A stretch of DNA of 64,000 nucleotides, taken from NCBI GenBank assembly GCA_029339505.1, contig JAQISU010000115.1:11805001-11869000 (forward strand). The letters are read 5' to 3'. Below are positions 55,400 to 64,000 of the stretch, one piece after another (position 1 is the first letter of the stretch; the number at the start of each line of letters is the position of its first letter). Source of the stretch: Unio delphinus. Lineage: Eukaryota; Mollusca; Bivalvia; Unionida; Unionidae. The position numbers and the translations under genes were made by a program. The notes beneath the pieces are model-generated. The model was given only the letters and a program-made list of their open reading frames with translations. It was not told the origin of the DNA and searched no databases.

Positions 55400-56200
55400 A
55401 TTGCTACTCAGCAAGGCTTAGTATTAGAAAGAAGTGTTATTCATCAAGGCCCATTATTGAATGATGCAATTACTCATCAAGGCTTAGAACTGGCTGGATA
55501 ATAGTGTTATTCATCTAGGCCTATCATTGAATGATAATGCTACCAATCTAGGACTAACATTGAATAATAGTTGTATTCACCAAGGCCTAACATTGAATAA
55601 TGGTAGTATTCATGAAGGCCTAACGTTGAATGATAATGCTATTCATTAAGGCCCATCATTGTATGATAATGCTACTCATCGTGGACGAACATTTAATAAA
55701 AATGCTACTCACCAAGGCTTAGGATTGGATAATAGTGGTATTCACCAAGGCCTAACGTTCAATGATAATGCTACTCATAAAGGCTTAGGACTGGATAATA
55801 GTTGTATTCATCAAGTCCTATCGTTGAATGATAATGATATTCATCAAAGCTTAGGACTGGATAATAGTTGTATGCATCAAAGGCTAACGATGAATGATAA
55901 TGATACTCACCAAGGCTTTGGATTGGATAATAGTTGTATGCATCAAAGGCTAACGATGAATGATAATGCTACTCATCAAGGCTTAGGATTGGATAATAGT
56001 GGTATTCACCAAGGCCTAACGTTTAATGATAATGCTACTCAGCAAGGCTTATGATTGAATAATAGTTGTATTCATCAAGTCCTAACATTGAATTATAATG
56101 CTACGCACCAAGGCTTCAGATTGGATAATAGTGGTATTCTTCTATGCCTAACATTGAATGATAATGCTGCTCATCTAGACTACGAATTAGATGAAAATTC
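55400..56200 (+). repeat. 66-bp minisatellite (2 x 33 bp) with an open frame
   Basis: About 12 copies of a 66-bp higher-order unit made of two diverged 33-mers: gataatgctactcatcaagg plus cttaggattgg, and ataatagtggtattcaccaa plus ggcctaacgtt. The unit is a multiple of three, and the + frame is open from 55659 to 56054 and again from 56055 to 56255, with 22-residue repeats such as NATHQGLGLDNSGIHQGLTF. The left third has stops. No start context or splice sites suggest a real gene. Confidence 0.9.
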
Positions 56201-56259
56201 TAGGACGCACATACATTTTAATCGACCAGTCGTTATATTGGTTGAACTAAAGTGAGTTT

Positions 56260-58370
56260 GTTTGTGGTTACAGTTATGAATGTTCCCTGAGAATAATCTA
56301 GTTTAGCTTGGTCATCCCTCTGCCAAAAGTGTAATTCGCTATGTCATGTCAAATGTAAATGCTATTATTGAATTTTCCAACTTCTGTAGAGGGTTGGGAC
56401 ACGTTTATAAATTCAACCACAACAAAAGAAGACAACAAAAGTATATTCGTAAAGATAATTGTATTGAAATAACGCTTGTACATTGTCGTCTTAATCGTTT
56501 TGCCTCCATTGTCAATACATGTTATAGGGATTAGAAAATATTATATATTGTAACAATTTTAAGAAAGCCCCCTAAATACAATGTTCTATGTTGTTAAGTT
56601 TTGTAGTCAACTCATCTGCAGAGCATTTGTTTCAAGAGAACACAATCTTACTGGTATCACTGGACAAATCACAATTTTTAGATACACCTTATTTTATTAC
56701 CCTTTGGTCAGTTTATAATTGTGTCGCAATAGAGTAAGATAGTTGCCACTTTGGTTTCTTTAAATATAACATGTTATCGACCAACACAACCATTACCTGA
56801 AACTTTTAGTTTGGTAAAGTAGAGAAGATGTGTAGACAGTGATTGATGATATCTCTGATAATTGAGTAATAAGTACTTGTATTTATTTATATCTTTACAA
56901 TGGCAAAACATAATCCATAAAGTGACAAAAATAATGGTATAACTTAATGCACCCCAACCCACCCCCGTATTTATATGTTTTGGGAGAGGTCAAATATAAG
57001 TAGAGATGCTTAATGTGTTGTATGACACTGACCGCATGCAAGCCAAGTACGAGTAAACAAACTATTTCAGGTACATGTTTTTCCCTCTTTCCAGCTGTTC
57101 TTATCAAATTTATTGTAGTTTTTTAAAAATATTTTAATAACTACATTGTCCATTCTAAAACACGAACACGCATCCACGAGCAACACTGAGGCCAGTTTGG
57201 ATTTACCCCTTTTAAAACTCTATACAGAAGTAATGAAGAACAAATGTTACTTTGAACCGCTCAATGTAGTCACGTCATTTTGAGATACATACGAATTTAG
57301 TTTGCAGCTAAACGACAAACGTAAAGTGAATTTCGGTGGTGTTGGTAGACCAACTCATAAAACTCATAACATTTCAAAGTCAAATAATTTCTAATGTTTG
57401 CATTTTCCTCCCAAAAACAATATTATAGCTTAGTCGATAGCCTGATCTCTCTCCTGCTTTAAAACACTACGAACACATAAATAATGAAGATCGAATGTTT
57501 GAACAAAATGTTTAATGTAGAAAATCCACATAATTTAAAACCATTATTAACATTAAAAAATAATCAAACACATTACTGCTACCATCATTTTGGATCACAC
57601 TTTAAAAATTATAATAAAATTTGCAGATAATTATATTTTCCTACATTACTAAGAAGCAAGCAGAATCTTGACGTCAGTTCAGATTGTCCATGTGTAATCA
57701 TAATTACGACGAACCAAGATGTATATTAGTCTTAAATTCTCTGACCTATAATACTGACGGTTCTTTGCTGATGTTAACAAATGTCAACAACAACAAATTT
57801 TAGGTGGTGGTGGTGGAAAGGTAGAATTAACCATTCGTAACTACATTTCTTGTAACTATACTGTTTCATTTGAACAATGTGAATATAATTAAAACACCCA
57901 CTGAGAATGCGTGGCAAAAGCTATCATTAAATAAATTCAAGTAAATGGCTGTTAAATATGTTTTAAACTCTAAACAATCCTAAGATGCATCACTTGCGTA
58001 AGATAGTTTGAAACTATTTATAAATGATTAAACCTATAAACTTTATGAGAATTATCATTCAATTTATCGAAGCGTCTTAGTGGAGCAACACTACGTTTTG
58101 TTCTTTATCTTCAACAGTCCAATATCTGAAAAAGTAAAAATATATAGGGCTAAGTTTTACAGTTACTCTATGATCTTCACAGGAATTATTTAACTGCTTT
58201 AAGCAAAGGGTAATCCTGGGTCACCATAAAAAACAACAAATCATTAAATTCTTTCCGAAGAATTTGCTAAAAGCCTAGTCTTTGTATATATTCTATCTCA
58301 AATTCGATTTTACGGACTACGTGTGAGTGGAGCCTGTAAGACGAACATAAGATTGTCATTACTTACAATA
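56260..58370. other. Intergenic, no gene seen
   Basis: AT-rich with a short GGT run at 57804-57816; no element recognised. Confidence 0.5.
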
Positions 58371-58375
58371 AAACT

Positions 58376-58700
58376 AAACAATGACAGCAAATCCTCAAAA
58401 CAATATATCTTATTTCCATTTAAATCAGACTTGAAAAATTACACAAAAATGGCATACTATTTTGTTCTTTGGCACTTAATCACAAATAGTGTAATGAAAA
58501 ACGTTCTCACTGTATAATAAGGTTATGACGTCACATGGTAAAACCACTCGTGACAGCATATCCTCAAGAAAAATATATCATATTTCCATTTTAACCTGAC
58601 TTGAAAAAGTACATACAAATTGCATATCGTATTCGTCGGCAATAACAAAATGGGTAATGCAAACTATTATGACATTAATGTGGTTATGACGTCACATCGG
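58376..58700 (+). repeat. Two-copy tandem repeat of about 165 bp
   Basis: Direct copies share gacagca-atcctcaa, tatttccatt and ggttatgacgtcacat. They are diverged by many substitutions. Confidence 0.8.
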
Positions 58701-59084
58701 TGTTAAACGCTTTGACTGTAAAACGTGGATAGTACATTCACATCTGTTTAAGTTCAACCAAGTGGAACGCCTGCTATCTTAATGACTGAAACTTTAATGC
58801 AATATCGACGAATTTTTTCGAAAATTCTACCGACTTCTACAATTGTCGGTTATTCTTGTTGAAGTTGACACACTTTCAAAGATATTACGGGGGGTGGGTG
58901 GGTAAGAGCATTTATCGCAACTTAACTGTTTAATTTGGAGTTGTATCGTGACTTGGAAGAAGTGGAAAGTATCTTTATTAAGTAAATACAAGTAAAGAAT
59001 TTCAGGGCTGGTTTAAACGATCAAGTTTCTGCCAACTACTAGGACATTGGAGCGGTCGTTTTATAGGTTATACATAATTGGAAT

Positions 59085-60060
59085 TGACATGCTTTCTGCA
59101 GTGAGCCAAGTCCAAGAGACGTGCCTTGAGCAGAACATGAACATGTATGCCGTAATCTTGGACCTGACAAAGGCTTTTGATTCAATCAACATAGACGCAT
59201 TTGGGTAGTACTCAAGAAGTGTGGTTGTCCTCGAAAGTTTACCAACCACATCCGGCTCTTACACAATGACAAGACTGGAGAGATTCTTCCAGATGGTGAA
59301 CCCTCTGAGAAATTCCCCCTATTTAACGGTGTCAAACAGGGCTTTGTACTCGCAAAGCACTGGTACTCATCAACATCGTCTTCACACAGGTACTGCTCCA
59401 TGCGATCCATGACGTCATCGTGGTATCTACATTAGATATCGCCTGGATGGATCAGTGTTTGATCTACATTGCTTAGCTGCGGAATCTAAGATGCTAGCGA
59501 GACTCATGACTGAAGCACTTTTTGCAGATAACTATGCCCTTATGGCCCATGAAGAGACGTACTACAGACAATCGTAGACAAGTTTTCTGAAGCCTCCAAC
59601 TTATGTGGACTCACTAGTAGCCTATTAAAGACAGAATTCCTCTTCCAGCCCTCTCCAAATACTGTCCCTTCATATCGCTATTGGCGATATGCAGCACACG
59701 AATGAAAACAGTTTCAAAACCCTAGGCAGCATAATAGACTGCGATGGCTTAATGGACAAAGTGATCACGGCAAGGATTCAAAAATAAAGTAAGGCACTCA
59801 TATTCTAAACCAAGGTACTGACTAGATAAGCCAGTTCTACCTTCGAAGTTGATCACCACCAGCATCTCGCTGCATCTCATGAGAGACGACACAGAGCTGT
59901 GTCAAAGTGAAATCAAAGCGTATAACAGCCGAAACGTTGGTATTTGCCCAAACTATTTGGTACTTACATAGAGTAGCTACTTACTACAGAACCATGCAAA
60001 CCTAAATGACCTTACACTGAACCCCACCCACATCAAACTGACAGAAAAGTGAGTCAACTA
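59085..60060 (+). pseudogene. LINE reverse transcriptase fragment
   Basis: + strand pieces read NMYAVILDLTKAFDSINID (about 59140-59200), KKCGCPRKFTNHIRLLHND, PLFNGVKQGFVLA, and a later ALFADNYALMAHEE-type stretch where the catalytic box should be (about 59515). The order and motifs are those of non-LTR endonuclease/reverse transcriptase proteins. Frameshifts and stops are frequent, and similarity fades by about 60060. The clade is not certain, and it differs from the LINE at 47.2-48.5 kb. Confidence 0.8.
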
Positions 60061-60631
60061 AAAAGAAACTGCGAGAGCAAAACTCGTTATGTCTTGAATT
60101 TGTTAACAGATCCATCATGTACAGTGCACATGTCAACACATTTGTTGCTAGTATTATACGTATAAATATCAAAGAGGAAAAATATTTTCATTAACAGCTA
60201 TTGAGAGGATTCATCATAATGTCTGGTATATAAGAAAGCAAATATCGAAATGCAATAAACTAAAGACGTCATTGGGATATACAGCTACGAAACATATGGC
60301 TTAAAATGCTAAAAATTACTTAAATTTGTAAAACAATCACAATGATTAAGATAATATCAATCAGATGGTAAAATAATTTTCATGAAATTACGACAAGACA
60401 GGGGGAAAAGAAGTTTACTTTATACAGTCGATATGAAATAATACCATATTATTATATTCTTTTGCTTGGTGATTGTTACAAAGCACACACATCCTCAATA
60501 GCCAATCAATATTTACAATTGAAATTTATTCCATTACATATTTCCTGCATACGTTTTTACTAAGTAGAAATGATTTGAAGCCTACATTTCAAAATACACT
60601 TTTAACAACAAGGTGAACCTATTACACTTAC

Positions 60632-60856
60632 TTTCATAGTCATGGTTGTTTGAAGTTTGCCCGTGTTTTCTACCACCACCTCAAAGAAGTAATTTCCCTC
60701 ATGAACACCCTTTTCTTTGTCTGGCCTCAGTCCCTGGTCCACCAACACGTGGGGTTTCAGAATAAAATGTCTGTGATAGCATCCATTGAAAGGAGTACAG
60801 TAACAGTCAGGTTCTCTGCTGTAGTTCATATACTTTGCTTGACATTTATTCATGTC
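60632..60856 (-). CDS. Second gene, third visible exon
   Basis: Acceptor atttctag, donor AAA|GTAAGT, 75 codons, phase 0 both ends. Four of its five cysteines fall in a span of about 13 residues (CYCTPFNGC plus one before), then an EVVVENTG strand. Confidence 0.85.
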
Positions 60857-63104
60857 CTAGAAATATTTATCAAACTTTACTTATATATTTTCAGTCGAAA
60901 AAAAATAGTATGTGATAACTATACAACTTCATTCACTTGACAGATGAAAATTACATCTCATACAAATCGTGATTTATGATATTTACTTTGTGGTTCTCAT
61001 TATCTCGAATAATTATGGCGTTTGTACATAACTTATCATATATGTATAAGTCCTTAACTATGACTGATTTCATATCATATCACATAGTGTCATGTCAGTT
61101 CATGTAATTTCTCTTCGTATTTGATTGTCGGGACGTTTCGAAGGTATATTTGACAATATATATGTAATATGCACGGTTTGGACACCTCTCAAGCAAAATC
61201 AAGTAAATAAATCAAGAGACAACAATTATATAGTTTTAGAGGGATTCCAGATAGAAAACAAGCTTTGAAAGAACAACGGCCAAGTGCAGAAAATTATCTA
61301 AGGATACATTGCGGAGTGGACGCTCTCAACTTGAAGTACGAAGAGAAAAAGTGGTTCGGGATGAAGCTATGGAGGATTCTCATTTTTGCCCTCATTCCTC
61401 TGGGTATATAGAAAAAGAGAGTCATTAGCACCTTTAATTAGAAAACTGAATTTGAATGGCTTTTAGTATTAAAATTACTTGATAAGATCGGTCGGGCGTT
61501 TGAAGCAAAAGCACATTAACCGTTTGGAAAGATAAATGAAGACGGCTGAGAACAGGAGAATCAGTTTACCTCTGCTTCCCCTTGCGGAGACAAATGATCC
61601 AGTCCATGTACAATTGTGTGACCCGTATAATTGTCATAGAGCCTCCATCGGACAGAATCAATCCCACTATGAAAATCATATGCCAGCCATTCGATCCTAC
61701 AGATTAAGAAAAAGTGTTGCATAATATTATTCTTTCATTTTTCGTTTGATCATATTATAATACCGATCACGAATACTAAAGAAAATCGATAGCTAATTTA
61801 TATGTAAACAATTTAACTGTTACGCAGACTTATTTCAGCTTCACATTAGGAATAGAATACGTATTTATTAAAGGCGAATCCCCCACCTTTCCCTTGTGGA
61901 GAACATAAGGACTTCTACAGAGACAAATGCTATTTAGGTTTGTGCTTTTGTCTTTACATTTCCATGAAGTGTCTGTTTCATCATTAAGTGGTCATTAAGT
62001 GGAGATCTTGATAGTTCTCAAGTTACGACCCAGGGACTAATACCGTTGAATTGGCTGTATTAAGGATATACTTAAATGGCAATTTCAACTGTATTTACTT
62101 GCCTTTTTACGTCCAGTAGTTGTATATATAGTTACATTCTATCTCAATAGTGTTCAATTTTAAAGATAATGCTTAGTTTCTGTGTATACGTATGAGATAT
62201 GGACAGATATATTGTTATGAAATTACATGTACACGTTTATCTGATCATGCTCATTTCAGTGGAAATCTTAGCAGTGACCAGATTATGACCTAGGTACTAA
62301 TTTAACAGGAATCTCAGAGTAAATGTCGGTTGCATCTGTCAGAGGTCATAGTCCGTTTAATATAGATATTTGAGCCAGTATACATGAAATATGTTACACG
62401 TATAGCTGTGGATATTTCTTAAATTGTAATACAGTCGACCCTACTTTACCTAGCCCCACCCACATTACTGGTAAATAACATTGATTATAATTATCGTGTA
62501 AAGGAAACTACCTTCCTATGATATTAGAAATACTCTTTCACCGATGGTAAATTACTTTCATTAACCGTGTATTCTTATATAACTATTATGGTTCCTAATT
62601 GATTATACCGATTTTAATTTGTCACGAATTTTAATTTAAAAAAATACTACCCCGTACAGGTGCACCAGAATGAATTTTAAACATGATGGTGGCATAGCTA
62701 TATAAACGTATATGCGTCTTTTTGTTCATTCGTCAATACAAATAATATTATATTACAGTATATGATGTTCACATTAATTACAGACATTTACAAGTGTTTG
62801 ATCACTTACGGTACGTTCGTTAATTCCCTCAAACTGGACACGCTGATATTAACACGATCTCCTCGTGTCAGCCACAGATTCTCAATAACAGGCGGACTGG
62901 TGTCAATTGTGACATTTACAGTGTCTTCGGAAAATTTACCCATTATGTCGTAGGCCCGCACGTGAATTAACAGTCTCTTCCCATCTACAATGTCTTCTTT
63001 CAGGTCCGCACTTTCAGAATGTATATCCGGTATGCTCTTGAAGGGAACGTGTGTGATGTTATCTGCATATATCGTCTCGTAACCAACCTCAAAACGAACA
63101 ATAC
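60632..63104 (-). CDS. Second gene: related module protein, internal part (3 exons)
   Basis: Three - strand exons (63104-62810, 61696-61570, 60856-60632) have GT-AG borders and phases 2 and 0 that match exactly at both junctions, giving about 215 codons with no stop. The first ends a module with VRAYDIMG and TVNVTIDTSPPVIENLWL. The second has the core IEWLAYDFHSGIDSVRWRLY. The third is cysteine- and aromatic-rich (CQAKYMNYSREPDCYCTPF) followed by GNYFFEVVVENTGKLQTT. The module logic is that of the large + gene, so the two are probably related extracellular proteins in convergent order. The 5' exons lie beyond 64000. The next 3' exon was not found, so the gene may continue to the left. Confidence 0.85.
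60857..61569 (-). other. Intron of the second gene
   Basis: AT-rich, no element recognised. Confidence 0.6.
61570..61696 (-). CDS. Second gene, second visible exon (127 bp)
   Basis: Acceptor aatctgtag, donor GAG|GTAAAC. It starts with one base completing the codon left open by the previous exon and ends at phase 0. It encodes the W-D-SGID-W core and HGLDHLSPQGEAE. Too short to stand out as an open frame; found by splice phase. Confidence 0.85.
61697..62809 (-). other. Intron of the second gene (1.1 kb)
   Basis: AT-rich, no element recognised. Confidence 0.6.
62810..63104 (-). CDS. Second gene, first visible exon
   Basis: Acceptor tcgtaaag, donor ACC|GTAAGT, phase 1 to 2. It encodes IVRFEVGYETIYADN, DGKRLLIHVRAYDIMGKFSE and VNVTIDTSPPVIENLWLTRG. 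Confidence 0.9.
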
Positions 63105-64000
63105 CTTTACGAAAACAGGATGTATACAAAAATGAAAGACATTGTTGGAATAATTTGATTTTATCGACAAAAGAAATAAATATGTAACAAGATGATAACA
63201 AACATTCCTTGATAACTATTTTTTGGTAGCTGAAAAAGCATGATAGTATCCATGACAGACTTTATCGAATTTGAACTTCGTTCAAAATTCACAAACTATT
63301 TTTACCTAACAGTGACCAAACTTATATATATATATATATATCGCTCAGACATATTAGAATTCAAATTTGTTAGGGACTTATATTATGTACACTCTGTGCT
63401 AGCAATATTTGTATGGTAGGAGATAGGAAACAAATTGCGACTTTATGGGTTTGACTTAAATGCACAAGTGGCTTACACAATATTTGTATTTTTTCCGTCC
63501 AATAGTAAAACTGGACTTGATTTGAAATAAGTACGGCTAGGGCGTTTCAAGGCTAACGACATCCATGGGTTGGCTTGCCGAGGTTTTTTCCCTCTTTACC
63601 ACCACCAGAAAGTCTCAACAGGACGATATGTGAAAACCATTTTTCACTCGTCATTATATGCCATTGCACATTTAGTAGCTTATTTCCGATAGGTTGATAG
63701 GGATCAGTGTGTGTTGGGTCTATTCCCACTAACTCACAGTCTTTGATTCAGGTTGATAGTCGCTTAGTAGCGACTCCAACCTGACGACCAAATTAAATAG
63801 CACTCTATAAGTGTATAAAAGCCCGGGTAAATGTGGCACATTTCCTTCCACCCTTGGGAGTAATTTAATAACCGGTTTTTCCGGATAAAACAGTGCTAAA
63901 TGACTCTTCGTGTGCGAAGCAATCTAATTGAAATTTCACTTCATGACAGAGCAGCCGAATATGATCCTACTACTTAAGCCAACACACGCACACAAACATA
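63105..64000. other. Intron or upstream sequence of the second gene
   Basis: No further exon recognised. It holds a short (TA)n at 63326-63342 and a TATA-like tataaaag at 63814-63821 in a GC-richer setting. That could belong to an inserted element rather than a host promoter. Confidence 0.4.

Noticed and set aside
63814..63821. TATA box of the second gene
   Set aside because: It is on the + strand while the nearby gene runs on -, and no start codon or first exon was found near it; more likely chance or part of an element.

Overview
The window is animal nuclear DNA, AT-rich, with spliced genes, long introns, very dense (TA)n, (GA)n, (CA)n and (TAA)n tracts, two tRNA-derived SINE families and several decaying retroelements. 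The repeat types and the repeated 'SDG-V-VD-TPP' extracellular modules suggest a lophotrochozoan invertebrate, most likely a mollusc. No species can be named from the sequence.

Left two thirds (283-41874, + strand): one large gene entered midway. I resolve 35 exons. All 34 junctions keep a single open frame, giving 2,258 codons and a stop at 41872. The protein is built from about 14-16 fibronectin-III-like modules of roughly 130 residues, each usually ending in a strand such as SDGVTVDLTPP. One large exon (36587-37360) adds a galactose-binding-like (DUF642-like) domain. The 5' end lies off the window. A poly(A) signal follows the stop at 42108.

The introns carry most of the mobile DNA. Intron 21 holds a decayed DIRS-like retroelement. 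Intron 28 holds a defective Ty3/gypsy-group LTR element on the - strand (31228-35671, 5-bp target duplication). In it the integrase lies before a reverse transcriptase remnant, an order reported for Gmr1-like elements; the element sits inside an older SINE. Three introns carry minisatellites whose units copy an exon-intron junction.

42.1-60.6 kb is mostly non-coding: microsatellites, SINEs, two dead LINE fragments (47.2-48.5 kb on -, 59.1-60.1 kb on +), a 66-bp minisatellite with an open frame and a two-copy tandem repeat. No convincing host exon was found there, although the 3' end of the next gene may lie in it.

Right end (60632-63104, - strand): three phase-compatible exons of a second gene with a related module (IDTSPP) plus a cysteine-rich segment. 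Its 5' end is beyond the window and its 3' end was not found. The two genes converge and look like members of one family of cell-surface or secreted adhesion-like proteins; their function is not known.
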